62,059 nt of DNA from Polyangiaceae bacterium (GTDB taxonomy: Bacteria; Myxococcota_A; Polyangia; Polyangiales; Polyangiaceae). The number at the start of each line of letters is the position of its first letter. Within the stretch, counting starts at the first letter, position 1. The notes beneath the pieces were generated by a model. That model saw only the letters and a list, made by a program, of their open reading frames with translations. It was not told the origin of the DNA and ran no database searches. Below, in pieces: positions 16,132-24,156 of the stretch. The translations under genes were made by a program, and so were the position numbers. The stretch is from NCBI GenBank assembly GCA_009780955.1, contig WQZB01000018.1, positions 1-62,059 of the forward strand. Direction: 5' to 3'.

Positions 16132-17625
16132 ATGGGAGCGCCGTCAAAGAGAGCACGTAACAAGATCCGCACTGCATCGGAATTCGACATCGCCAAGCTC
16201 AAAGAGCTGCTCGCACCGAAGATTCAGCCGGGTGTCTTGGGCTGGGAGCTCAAAGACATCATGGGCGCTCGCACGCAGCAGATGCTTGGGCAGTTCTTTT
16301 TGCCTTCGACCATGTCGAGCGCGATGCGCGCCGACGACGCTCTGTTCGTGGCAAAGGAAAACCGCCTCGCTCCGCAACGATGCATCAAGGTGTACCTGAA
16401 GCCAGCGAAAGGCGCTCGAGCCAAGGCCATCGCGTCGGAGGCCGAGGCCATCTACGGGCAAGGGGGCGTAGGCATCACGCAAGACACGCTACGCAACATC
16501 ATGAACGATCTGGTTGATCACGGTGTTGCCTTTGCGTGCAATGTACCCGTAGTTCGTCCAGACGGTTCGCGAGTAGACTTCTTTGTCAAAGCGTGGCCGA
16601 TCCAATTCGTGCGCTGGTACGAAAGCGAGAAAGTTTTCAAGACGCGCGTCGACGGCGCCGTCGAAGAAGTCATCACCCACGGCGACGGGCGATGGATCGT
16701 GTTCCAGGACGGCGAGCTTTATCCATTCCGACAGAACGCGGCGATCATCCCATCTGCCCTCGTTTGGGCGCGCCACGCGTTTCCGTTGAGCGACTGGGCA
16801 AAGTCCTCTCGTGCACATGGCAACGCAAAGCTTATTGGAGAGATGCCCCAAGGCGTCGCGCTCCAAAACGATCAAGGACCAACGCCCGAGGCAGCCGCCT
16901 TCCTCGAGCTGCTCGGAGCAATATTTGACAGCGACTTGCCGTTCGGGATTAGGCCCGCGGGCTCGAAGACTGATTTCATCAACAACAGTTCCTCCGCATG
17001 GCAGGTCTTCGAGCAGCTAGTACTCAACGCGGAGAAGGCGGCCGCTCGAATTTACCTAGGCACCGACGGCACGCTCGGCTCGGTAGGTGGTGCGCCAGGC
17101 GTCGACATCCAAAGCCTGTTCGGCGTCGCATCTACAAAAGTTGAAGGCGATCTGCGCTGCCTAGAGAGAGGGCTCCTCACGGGCTCCATCGAGCCGTGGT
17201 GCGCCGTCAACTTCGGCGATTCGTCGCTCGCTCCGCAACGGGTCTACCTGCTGCCAGATCGCGACGCCGATGCGGCGCGCGCATCCTACGCCGTGCGTAA
17301 GACAGCGTTCCACTCGGACGTAAAATCAGCACGAGAAAATGGCTTCGAGATCACGCAAGACTATCTCAACGAACTCGCTGAGAAACACGGCGTCGAGGCG
17401 CCGACACTTCCGATCTCTGGCACCAAGGCCCCATCGATCGAACTCGCTCCAACAGACATTGCTCGTGTCGTGACGGTCAACGAAGCGCGCGCGAGCGCCG
17501 GTGTCGGCATCTTGCTCGACGTCCACGGTCAGCCTGATCCTGACGGGCTTCTGACGGTCGATGCGTATTCGTCAAAGAAGAAGGCGGCAGCCGACGCACA
17601 AACCGCGATGCCAGCCGCTGCATGA
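16132..17625 (+). CDS. Portal protein, Mu gp29-like (DUF935 type)
   Basis: A 497-residue protein, close to Mu gp29 (about 512). Family features include ASEFDIAKLKELL near the N-terminus, VKAWPIQFVRWYES, GRWIVFQDGELYPF, LGAIFDSDLPFGI and AARIYLGTDGTLGSVGGA, and the long helix before LNELAEKHGVEAP. It forms the dodecameric DNA gate at the capsid vertex. The ATG at 16132 follows AAAGG. Unlike every other structural gene it lies on the plus strand, converging on the large terminase gene with no spacer. Confidence 0.85.
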   Translation: MGAPSKRARNKIRTASEFDIAKLKELLAPKIQPGVLGWELKDIMGARTQQMLGQFFLPSTMSSAMRADDALFVAKENRLAPQRCIKVYLKPAKGARAKAIASEAEAIYGQGGVGITQDTLRNIMNDLVDHGVAFACNVPVVRPDGSRVDFFVKAWPIQFVRWYESEKVFKTRVDGAVEEVITHGDGRWIVFQDGELYPFRQNAAIIPSALVWARHAFPLSDWAKSSRAHGNAKLIGEMPQGVALQNDQGPTPEAAAFLELLGAIFDSDLPFGIRPAGSKTDFINNSSSAWQVFEQLVLNAEKAAARIYLGTDGTLGSVGGAPGVDIQSLFGVASTKVEGDLRCLERGLLTGSIEPWCAVNFGDSSLAPQRVYLLPDRDADAARASYAVRKTAFHSDVKSARENGFEITQDYLNELAEKHGVEAPTLPISGTKAPSIELAPTDIARVVTVNEARASAGVGILLDVHGQPDPDGLLTVDAYSSKKKAAADAQTAMPAAA

Positions 17626-19146
17626 TCAAATCTTCGGCGCGCCTTGGTAGCTCCGAAGCATCGATGCAAGGTTCGATGGGCGCTCTGCAGATCTCCCTCG
17701 TGCCACGAGCTTCTCGGCGATCTCCTTGATCCCCTTGAATCCTGCTGCGTGATCCACACTTCCCGGCGCCAGCTCAAGCAAGTGCACCATCAAGTGCGTG
17801 AGCGCGTCGAGCGCGTCCGGCGATCTTGCCCCGGGCGTTGGCTCCCACGTCGTGAGCAGCGTTTCGAGCTCTCCGAGCTCCACGCCTATGACGTGCGAGA
17901 CTCGGCCTCGCTCATACGCCGTAGCAAGCGGCTGAGCGCGATCTTCTTTGGGGCCGCGTGCAAACACCTCGACGACGAACACGGTGCCAGGCGTGTGCTG
18001 CGGCCGTTCCTTCTCGCCGACGACAACGACTGACAGACCCCGCTCTTTCGCTGCCGCGCGTAGCGTTTGCGTTACGAGCGCGCCGCCCTTGTTCGTCTCG
18101 ACGATGACGACGTCGCAGTGACCTTTCACGTATCGATCAAGAAGGATCTCCGCCCACTCGTGCGGCTCGTGCTTGCCCGAATAATCCCCAAGGACGTAGC
18201 CCTGTCCATCGACGCCAGTTCCGCCTTCCACGATGCCAGTGCGATCGGACCCTCGACGAGCCGTGACCGCCGGATCGATAGCGAGCGCTCGTCGCACGAT
18301 GCGCTCAGGCATGCGACGACGAGAGTGTTCGATCCAATCCTCATCCACGAGCGCGTTCTCACTCGCGTCGAGCATCTCGCCGAGCAGCTCTTCACGCCCT
18401 TTCGTGGTGCCTCCGAACTCCGTCTCGAGATCAGCAAGCACGCCGGCGCCAAGGTTCGCCGCGTTCTCGTACATCGTTCCGCGCACGACGATGTGTTTCG
18501 TTGGATCTTTCTCTGCGCGCTTCAGAAAGCGCGTGAGGATCGGGTGCCGCTTCTTTGGTGTCGCGTCCCAAAACGTGCGCGCGTAGCCAAGGCGCGTCGC
18601 AAAGAGAAAGTTCGAGTAGGCCTCTTCACGCGTGGCCACGGGCCACGATTGGATCTCAGAGAGCCAGCACGCTTCATGGTTCTCGCTCCGAATCGCTTCT
18701 GGCGCCTCTGGTGTCCGGATGAAGGCCTTCGCACCGTTGGGCCACACAACAAGGCCGTCGGTCACCAAGTGCTCGGGAAGGAACCACGGTGGGGCCGTGT
18801 CGATGAGCACCTTCGCGAGCTCCGCGCTCTTGCCTTCATTCTGCGCGCAGAGCCCGAGCGACATGAGCCGCCCGGCCTCGACTTCTTCGTGCACATGCTC
18901 TCCGATCGAGCGCGACTTGCCGAATCCTCGTCCGGTGAGAAATCCCCACGATCGCCACGAGCCGGCAGGTGGGATCTGCTTCGGTCTCGCCCACGTGCCT
19001 TTCCAGTCGTACGCGAGCGCGGCGACGTCGACGACGGGCATGCCGTCGAGCACCAGATCGATCGCTCGATGCGCGCCGTCGACTCCGAGCGACTGCACGA
19101 GCCGATGCGCAACACGCATCGCGGGGGACGCACCGTCAGGCTGCAT
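17626..19146 (-). CDS. Terminase large subunit (Mu gp28-like)
   Basis: A 506-residue protein. The Walker A-type motif is in FLTGRGFGKSR (GRGFGKS), and an acidic ATPase segment follows at EACWLSEIQSW. The nuclease half contains RRALAIDPAVTARRGSDRTG (first catalytic Asp), CDVVIVETNKGG (second acidic site) and SPDALDALTHL (third, 'D...D'), the RNase H-like terminase arrangement. It packages DNA through the portal. The ATG at 19146 overlaps the small subunit gene by 11 bp; an earlier start at 19203 would overlap by 68 bp. Confidence 0.9.
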   Translation of the reverse strand: MQPDGASPAMRVAHRLVQSLGVDGAHRAIDLVLDGMPVVDVAALAYDWKGTWARPKQIPPAGSWRSWGFLTGRGFGKSRSIGEHVHEEVEAGRLMSLGLCAQNEGKSAELAKVLIDTAPPWFLPEHLVTDGLVVWPNGAKAFIRTPEAPEAIRSENHEACWLSEIQSWPVATREEAYSNFLFATRLGYARTFWDATPKKRHPILTRFLKRAEKDPTKHIVVRGTMYENAANLGAGVLADLETEFGGTTKGREELLGEMLDASENALVDEDWIEHSRRRMPERIVRRALAIDPAVTARRGSDRTGIVEGGTGVDGQGYVLGDYSGKHEPHEWAEILLDRYVKGHCDVVIVETNKGGALVTQTLRAAAKERGLSVVVVGEKERPQHTPGTVFVVEVFARGPKEDRAQPLATAYERGRVSHVIGVELGELETLLTTWEPTPGARSPDALDALTHLMVHLLELAPGSVDHAAGFKGIKEIAEKLVARGRSAERPSNLASMLRSYQGAPKI

Positions 19147-19648
19147 TGGCAACCCTGTCGATGAGTCGGTGGAAGTCAGCACGCGCCCGCTCTTTCGCTG
19201 CAATCATGTCTGGACGCTCGTTTGGGTCGACACGAGGCGGAGGGGCCGCCTTACGGCGATGCTCAAGCAGCGTGGCAGCCAGGCGCCCCATGGCGCCAAA
19301 TCCAGCAAGGTCGCCCCTGTTCGCTGCGTCTTGGCCTTTTTGTTCCGCGAGCGCGATCCATCGGCCGATCGTGTCCGGATCGGCATCGGAAGGGATGTCC
19401 TCAGGCGACTCCGGCAGTGGCGGAGAGGGTACGTCTGACGCCGCCACACGGCGGCCCAGGAACAATCGAGGCGACGCTGTGCGCCCTCGCATCTCGCGCA
19501 TCCGCCGATCGATGGTCGCGCGGCTCGCGCCTTTCACGCCGGCTGCCGTGAGCTCCTTGGCGATGGCCTCCGCCGGCTGCCCGCGCTCAAGCCCCGACCT
19601 GATTTTGGCCTCGACGTCAGGCCCATACACCGTACGTTTTCGCGCCAT
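19136..19648 (-). CDS. Terminase small subunit-like DNA-binding protein
   Basis: A 170-residue protein immediately upstream of the large terminase. The N-terminus (VYGPDVEAKIRSGLERGQPA, then EAIAKELTAAGVKGASRATIDRRMREM) is a helix-turn-helix like those of small terminase subunits and transposon repressors. The C-terminal half is helical (DTIGRWIALAEQKGQDAANRGD ...) and ends with ERARADFHRLIDRVANAA, as in oligomerising small subunits. It would recognise the packaging site. Confidence 0.75.
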   Translation of the reverse strand: MARKRTVYGPDVEAKIRSGLERGQPAEAIAKELTAAGVKGASRATIDRRMREMRGRTASPRLFLGRRVAASDVPSPPLPESPEDIPSDADPDTIGRWIALAEQKGQDAANRGDLAGFGAMGRLAATLLEHRRKAAPPPRVDPNERPDMIAAKERARADFHRLIDRVANAA

Positions 19649-19846
19649 GACACACCTACACCATCCTACTGAACTAGATTACCAACAGAATATGGCATGA
19701 TTCTTTCCGGCATTACCGAATAGACTAAACGTCTGTAATTACGAGCAAAGCTCAAAAACTCAGATTCGAAAGGAAAGGCGCACTCTTTGCATGCAAAGGT
19801 GGGTGGGTATACCCATGTTCAGTAAATAAAAACATCTTGACAAAAC
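19649..19846. promoter_or_regulatory. AT-rich gap between lipoprotein and terminase genes, likely late promoter region
   Basis: These 198 bases contain no gene. They are clearly more AT-rich than the flanks (for example ttcagtaaataaaaacatct near 19820) and hold a perfect 12-bp palindrome TGGGTATACCCA at 19804-19815 plus a small GAGC/GCTC stem near 19743. The long late operon to the left starts here, so a late promoter with an operator-like palindrome is likely. No convincing -35/-10 pair could be fixed by eye. Confidence 0.4.
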
Positions 19847-20608
19847 CTACCTAGCACTCTTCGCAGTAGTCACCTTCACCGATCCAGGCGTCTTCGGCGA
19901 CGCCTGGCAAAGTACATCCAACCCGTCGGCCTTCATCTTCGCTGCGTACTCGCAGTCTACAGAAACGAAGATGTCGTCTTGACCAACCGAAGTGACAGCG
20001 CCCTTTGCGCGGGCTCCATCCCTGCATTGCTGGATGAAATCGGAAGCAGGCAAAGGGGCCTTCACTCCTCCCTTTCCCGAATCGCAAGCCCACAACATCA
20101 ATTGGCGCTCCTGAAAATTGAATGCCTTCGACAGCAGGAACGGAGGAGAAAAGATCTCTGCGCGTGTCGCTTTGTCCCCTGGCTCCACGAATGAACCGAT
20201 GTAGCCGTGGAGATGAACGATCGCGCCCTTTAGCGGACCTCCAACGATCACGAACCAGTCGGTCGGGAGCGACGCTCCACCAGCACCTGGAGTCCACGTC
20301 GGGTCGAAGCTGTATGGGGTAATCGTCGACCCCTTTGATTCGACGACAAGCTTCCATGCCCCCTTCCGTTCCGACGCGGTAGTGAGCGTTAGGCTTTTGT
20401 AACCGTTGCCATCTGGATACGCGTAAACGGTCGAATTCGACTCTTTGTCGGTCTTCGTAGACGTAGGGGCAGTGGCCTTTGGGTTGTTCGGTAAAGCTGC
20501 AATCGTCGCCAGGAAAGGGGCCGCGGTAGGTGGCGGAGACTCTTTCTTTTGTTCACATGAGACGACGAGAACGAGTGCGATGGCGGTTAGCATGATCGTT
20601 TTTCGCAT
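19847..20608 (-). CDS. Phage-encoded lipoprotein of unknown function
   Basis: A 253-residue protein beginning MRKTIMLTAIALVLVVSCEQ, a typical type II signal peptide with lipobox LVVSC (Cys at about residue 18). After it comes a Pro/Thr/Ala-rich spacer (PPPTAAPFLATIAALP) and a globular beta-rich domain. Start at 20608 was chosen because it gives the signal peptide directly; the upstream extension is not signal-like. It lies between replication genes and terminase on the same strand. Envelope lipoproteins of prophages often act in superinfection exclusion or alter the host surface; that role here is a guess. Confidence 0.7.
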   Translation of the reverse strand: MRKTIMLTAIALVLVVSCEQKKESPPPTAAPFLATIAALPNNPKATAPTSTKTDKESNSTVYAYPDGNGYKSLTLTTASERKGAWKLVVESKGSTITPYSFDPTWTPGAGGASLPTDWFVIVGGPLKGAIVHLHGYIGSFVEPGDKATRAEIFSPPFLLSKAFNFQERQLMLWACDSGKGGVKAPLPASDFIQQCRDGARAKGAVTSVGQDDIFVSVDCEYAAKMKADGLDVLCQASPKTPGSVKVTTAKSAR

Positions 20609-20714
20609 GGCGCCGAAAGTACCAGCCGATAAGCGCTCCACGTGGAAGAACTCTCTGATGTCAAGAGATGTGTGCGACACCATCACCACCCTCCACCAAG
20701 GCAACGCCAACAAC

Positions 20715-21212
20715 CTACCCCTTCAAGATCGGCTTCGCTGATCGCGCCAACCATCGGAGGGTCGCTCGCCTGGACAGCCATCGACCGGGCATGAGCGATC
20801 CAACCGTCTCGAGATCCCAGGCCACCAACTCGATCGGCTCTACGCAAGCCGCCAGCGAACCTTTGGCCTCGAGTACACCACGCAGCATTCCCACTGCGAC
20901 GAACGCCATGCGTCGCGCATCTGACGACATGTCAAGGGCGACGTCGGAAAGCTGCGATTGGAGCGTGCGTGCGAGCCCTTCGATCTCCCCCATGCTCTCT
21001 TCGAGGAAGGCTCCTGGAGGGGCCGACTTGGCGATACCAATGCGCATCAGGATCTGCCGGCACGTATGAAGCGCTGTGTTGCGACGGTCCATGGCGCCAA
21101 GGATCCTCGCCTTCCTGGCCTCCAGACCAGGCTTGGCAATCCATTCTACGGCCAGCGCAACGAGCGCTGACACGAGGGCCGGTACGAGCAAATGCGAGTC
21201 GAATGAGATCAT
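20715..21212 (-). CDS. Membrane-anchored helical protein, unknown
   Basis: A 165-residue protein with an N-terminal hydrophobic segment (LLVPALVSALVALAVEWI, residues about 7-24) followed by a basic, helical cytoplasmic part (GLEARKARILGAMDRRNTAL) and further helices. The ATG at 21212 follows AGGTGG; a GTG at 21224 is possible. The layout resembles small phage membrane proteins with long helical tails. No family recognised. It sits between the lipoprotein and the RusA-like gene. Confidence 0.55.
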   Translation of the reverse strand: MISFDSHLLVPALVSALVALAVEWIAKPGLEARKARILGAMDRRNTALHTCRQILMRIGIAKSAPPGAFLEESMGEIEGLARTLQSQLSDVALDMSSDARRMAFVAVGMLRGVLEAKGSLAACVEPIELVAWDLETVGSLMPGRWLSRRATLRWLARSAKPILKG

Positions 21213-21237
21213 TGTAACATCCACCTATCTACCAACG

Positions 21238-21621
21238 TCATGCTGCGCCTACCATCGAGGCTTTCGCCGCCGCCGACTCGATCCGCACCTCGACCGCGTA
21301 CTGACCGCGCCGCTGCTCAAGCCGCCAGGCCACGCGAGAGTCGCGATCGTCAGACAGACCGAGACCATCGGCGACGCCATCGATGATGCCCTTGAGTGCA
21401 GCGCCAAGGCCGTCGTGAGGGTCGAGCCCTCGGCTTGGTGCAACGCGCGTCACGGTCACAACGACGGGCAGCACGTACGGGCCTGAGCAGCGCACGACGG
21501 AACGCACGATGTTGCGCTGCCGCGTGCGCTCACGTTGTCGCGCGAACATCGCTCCACGCGTGACGCCTTGGCTGCCGTTGCATGGGTTGCGCGTGCGGAT
21601 TGGAATCGTGAACGTCTTCAC
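21238..21621 (-). CDS. RusA-like Holliday junction resolvase
   Basis: A 127-residue protein. The segment SRGLDPHDGLGAALKGIIDG followed by VADGLGLSDDRDSRVAW has the RusA arrangement: an Asp-rich 'lD.dNl.K.l.D.l' helix (here LDPHDGLGAALKGIID) and a second 'l.dD..' acidic site (GLSDDRD). The GTG at 21621 gives a 4-bp overlap (GTGA) with the loader gene and is preceded by GGAGG, so it is preferred over the ATG at 21660. It would process branched phage replication intermediates before packaging. Confidence 0.75.
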   Translation of the reverse strand: MKTFTIPIRTRNPCNGSQGVTRGAMFARQRERTRQRNIVRSVVRCSGPYVLPVVVTVTRVAPSRGLDPHDGLGAALKGIIDGVADGLGLSDDRDSRVAWRLEQRRGQYAVEVRIESAAAKASMVGAA

Positions 21622-22334
21622 GATGCGCCTCCGCGTTGAAGATCGAATCGATCCGCCCACTCGAGCACCCTGCGAACAATGCCTCCGCCGTAGCGCTGGG
21701 CGATGTCAGCAGGCCTGACGCCCGTGGTAATCCATGTCTTCCGGTTGCGTGCGTGACGCTCGTAGATCACCTCTGAGACCACGGTTCCGAAGCGCGCGTC
21801 TTCGCTGCCCAGATCGTCGATGACGAGCAGCGGGCAGGAGAACGCATCGGCGACGAGCGGCGCCTCTCCCTCGCCGAGCGGGTGACCTGCACGGGCCCTG
21901 GCGAGAGCGTGCGCCGAGACGTAGCGGTGTGGCGCACGGCTGAATGCCGATCCAGGTTCGGCCTCCAAGACGGCCTGGAACATGGCGACAGCCAATGCCG
22001 TCTTCCCGGCCCCAGGATGCCCCAGGAACGCGATGCGCGTCGTGTCCAGTGTCCTACGTGCTCGGTCAACCAAAGGCGCACCTACGAGCCTATGGAGCCA
22101 AGCGTCGCCCATTTTCGCCGGAGGCTCCCCCTCTGGCCCAATCGGCAGATCCTTGAGGGCGGGTTTCGCCCAAGCGAGCCAGACGCGCCTGGAATGCTCC
22201 GCCGGCGAGAGCCTTTCCTGGCTTGGTTCTTTGCCGCAACGATCGCACGTCGAGGCGGTGCACGAGCGAGCGTGAGCCTCCGCCTGAGCGGCGAGTTTCG
22301 CGATGTTCGGGGCGATGGCGTCGATCCAGGTCAT
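21618..22334 (-). CDS. DnaC/IstB-like helicase loader ATPase
   Basis: A 238-residue AAA+ protein with Walker A GHPGAGKTALA (about residue 104), Walker B CPLLVIDDLGSE (about residue 169), and sensor/arginine region WITTGVRPADIAQRYGGGIVRRVLEWADRF typical of DnaC. The N-terminal 50 residues carry a CTASTCDRCGKE cysteine motif that may bind zinc. It directly follows the O-like initiator gene (4-bp overlap), giving the initiator-loader pair seen in lambdoid (O/P) phages. Confidence 0.85.
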   Translation of the reverse strand: MTWIDAIAPNIAKLAAQAEAHARSCTASTCDRCGKEPSQERLSPAEHSRRVWLAWAKPALKDLPIGPEGEPPAKMGDAWLHRLVGAPLVDRARRTLDTTRIAFLGHPGAGKTALAVAMFQAVLEAEPGSAFSRAPHRYVSAHALARARAGHPLGEGEAPLVADAFSCPLLVIDDLGSEDARFGTVVSEVIYERHARNRKTWITTGVRPADIAQRYGGGIVRRVLEWADRFDLQRGGAS

Positions 22335-23476
22335 GCGATGTCCTTGAGCCAGGGAGCGGCTGGGTCGTAGGGCTGCTTGGTGATCTCGTTCGGGTGCCGT
22401 GACGAGCTACGTGCCGGCGTCCGCGAGCGCTCCGAGCGCATGACGGTCGTGAGCCAGGCGGCGGCGTCCTGAACGCCCATGGACCAGCCCTTCCGGGTTC
22501 GGGCGGCGGAGTACTCGAGCCAACGGCTCGGCACGTCGTCGACCTTGCGACCGGTGGTGATTTCGACCGTTGCGACCGACTCGGAAAACCAGTCCGGCAT
22601 TGCGCAAACTGCTTTTTTTTCAGGCTCTGCGCCGACCGGCGGCCCCTCGCACGGGCGCTCGGGCGCGTCTGCGCGCGCGGATCGAGATTCTCCGTTAGGA
22701 GAATCGAGATCTGGGATCGGGATCGGGATCGGGGTTGAACTTTGCTTCGAGTTTGCTTGAGCGTTTGGTTCAACGCTTGCTGCCCGTTTGCTGCTTGGTT
22801 GCTGGTCGTTTGCTTCGACGACTGCGCGAGCAGGCTTGCTCTCGACGGCCGACGCCGGAACTGCGTCGACTTTGGCTTGCTGCTCGGTCGGAGCGGGTGC
22901 GACGACTGCGCTGACCTCGGGAGCTGCCTCGACCGAATCGACGACCGGAGGGGGCCGACCCTCACGCGCGCACGCACGCGGGCGGTCCGGGTCCGTGGTC
23001 CCAGGTCCTTGGTCCATGGTCCATGGTCCATGATCAGTCGCGAGACCCACGGGAAGTTTCGCGGGGCTCTCGGGAGGGTCTCGCGAGACCATCGCGGCAC
23101 ACTCGCGAGACTCTCGCGATGGTCTCGCGACACTCTCGGGAGGGTCATCGATAGGCGCAGGGATCCTCGGTTTCCCTGGGCGATCGACCTTCTGGTGCTT
23201 CGCCCATTTCCTGATCTCGCCGTAACGTTGGCCGTTGACCTGGTACAGCCTCACGAGCGGATCAAGATCGGCTAGCGCAGCGATGAAGTCCGGAAGGGTA
23301 ACGTCTCGCGACCAGTAGATTTGACTGCGCAGCCATCCAGGCTCAGCGCGGAACCGCCCGTAGTCGTCCGCAAGAACGATCACGGCGATGAAGATCCGAA
23401 ACGCCATGTCGGAGAGCCCGCCCGTCACGGCGTCTTCGAGGATCTCTGGCTTGATTGTCCGAATGCGTGCGTTCAT
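22331..23476 (-). CDS. Replication initiator, lambda O-like organisation
   Basis: A 381-residue protein. Residues 1-95 form a winged-helix-like domain with ARIRTIKPEILEDAVTGGLS, then FRIFIAVIVLADDYGRFRAEPG, then VNGQRYGEIRKWAKHQKVDRPG, the pattern of many phage replication proteins that precede DnaC genes. Residues about 100-290 are a low-complexity, charged linker. Residues about 291-355 (MPDWFSESVATVEITTGRKV, then SRWLEYSAARTRKGWSMGVQDAAAWL) form a C-terminal helical domain. The linker DNA carries repeat arrays at 22984-23130 that may be the phage origin. Confidence 0.78.
   Translation of the reverse strand: MNARIRTIKPEILEDAVTGGLSDMAFRIFIAVIVLADDYGRFRAEPGWLRSQIYWSRDVTLPDFIAALADLDPLVRLYQVNGQRYGEIRKWAKHQKVDRPGKPRIPAPIDDPPESVARPSRESRECAAMVSRDPPESPAKLPVGLATDHGPWTMDQGPGTTDPDRPRACAREGRPPPVVDSVEAAPEVSAVVAPAPTEQQAKVDAVPASAVESKPARAVVEANDQQPSSKRAASVEPNAQANSKQSSTPIPIPIPDLDSPNGESRSARADAPERPCEGPPVGAEPEKKAVCAMPDWFSESVATVEITTGRKVDDVPSRWLEYSAARTRKGWSMGVQDAAAWLTTVMRSERSRTPARSSSRHPNEITKQPYDPAAPWLKDIA
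22984..23130. repeat. Iteron-like arrays inside the initiator gene, candidate replication origin
   Basis: Seven copies of GGTCC begin at 22984, 22990, 22997, 23004, 23011, 23018 and 23025, so six of them are spaced 7 bp apart. Just beyond lie five copies of the CTCGCGA/TCGCGAG motif (about 23038, 23078, 23102, 23112, 23123), including a perfect 12-bp palindrome at 23078-23089. A 7-bp period cannot come from protein repeats. In lambda the origin iterons lie inside the O gene in the same way. A separate 8-bp inverted repeat (GATTCTCC GTTA GGAGAATC) lies at 22686-22705. Confidence 0.6.
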
Positions 23477-23730
23477 GGGATCACGACCTGGAATGAGCCG
23501 TCTTCGTTGCGAGACCAGAGGCCGACTTGCACAAGCCTCTCACCAAGACGCTCGTTCCGACGCGGATTGCCGCCAAGAGCAGAGCGAACGGCGGCCACCG
23601 TAAGGCGCCCGTCTGTCTGATATCGCTGCACGTAGGCCAGGCCCCATGACCACAGGCCGAAGGCCTCAACGCCGGCAAGCAGCGCCTTCTCGTGCATGAT
23701 GATGGTGACGTCGATGGTCGCGTAGATCAT
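23473..23730 (-). CDS. Small winged-helix-like protein upstream of the initiator
   Basis: An 85-residue protein starting MIYATIDVTIIMHEKALLAG and ending VGLWSRNEDGSFQVVIP. The order helix, RLTVAAVRSALGG, RNERLGERLVQVGLW, strand resembles one winged-helix unit of phage replication proteins ('v..lVe.GlW...ddG.y.i'). It overlaps the initiator by 4 bp. It may be an accessory or split-off domain of the replication machinery. Start at 23730 chosen because the upstream extension is out-of-frame sequence. Confidence 0.6.
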   Translation of the reverse strand: MIYATIDVTIIMHEKALLAGVEAFGLWSWGLAYVQRYQTDGRLTVAAVRSALGGNPRRNERLGERLVQVGLWSRNEDGSFQVVIP

Positions 23731-23741
23731 GGCCTCCGCTC

Positions 23742-24062
23742 CTATCCCTCCGGCGTGGACGAGCAGCAGCCATGCGCAAAATACGCGCTGATGATCCGCT
23801 CGAGCGTGTCGCGCTCGCACGTCATGGCGAACGCCTGCTCGCTGTTGAATTCGTTCTCTCGTATGAGCTGCTTGACCGCGCCAGCCGCGTTGTCCGTTGC
23901 CTGAGCGATCCGCAAAAGCTCCCGCTCCAGGCGAACAACTCGCTCACGCGTCGAGCGCTTGGCCGCACTGGCCAGCACCCTCCGCGCGTCGCGTACCCAA
24001 TGACCATCGTTCGGCGCAGGCACAAACGTGCTCAGCGCAACGGTTTCCAGTACCTTGCTCAT
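23742..24062 (-). CDS. Hypothetical phage protein, helical
   Basis: A 106-residue protein starting MSKVLETVALSTFVPAPNDG with an excellent ribosome binding site, GGAGGTTGACATG. The middle is a predicted coiled coil (STRERVVRLERELLRIAQAT), followed by QLIRENEFNSEQAFAMTCER. No family recognised. It lies in the early leftward operon between the RHH gene and the initiator genes. The long open frame that continues upstream of 24062 is not coding. Confidence 0.6.
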   Translation of the reverse strand: MSKVLETVALSTFVPAPNDGHWVRDARRVLASAAKRSTRERVVRLERELLRIAQATDNAAGAVKQLIRENEFNSEQAFAMTCERDTLERIISAYFAHGCCSSTPEG

Positions 24063-24156
24063 GTCAACCTCCATCTGGTTGGCCACGAGCCCCGGCGGTT
24101 GGCGCCGCGCGGGGCTCATTTCATGAGGGGATACTAACGAGACTCGAAAGTATAGG

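Noticed and set aside
18067..19164. 365-residue plus-strand frame opposite the large terminase
   Set aside because: The terminase on the minus strand has Walker and nuclease motifs; the plus frame is Arg/His-rich with no motifs.
22686..22800. Possible CRISPR-like array from repeated gatcggg and gtttgct motifs
   Set aside because: Units are short, irregular and inside the initiator coding region; no direct repeats of 23 bp or more with uniform spacers were seen here or elsewhere in the window.
22090..23148. 352-residue frame overlapping the O-like initiator
   Set aside because: It is a +1 reading of the initiator and its repeats, with Arg/Ser runs; the initiator frame has the winged-helix pattern and overlaps its neighbours properly.
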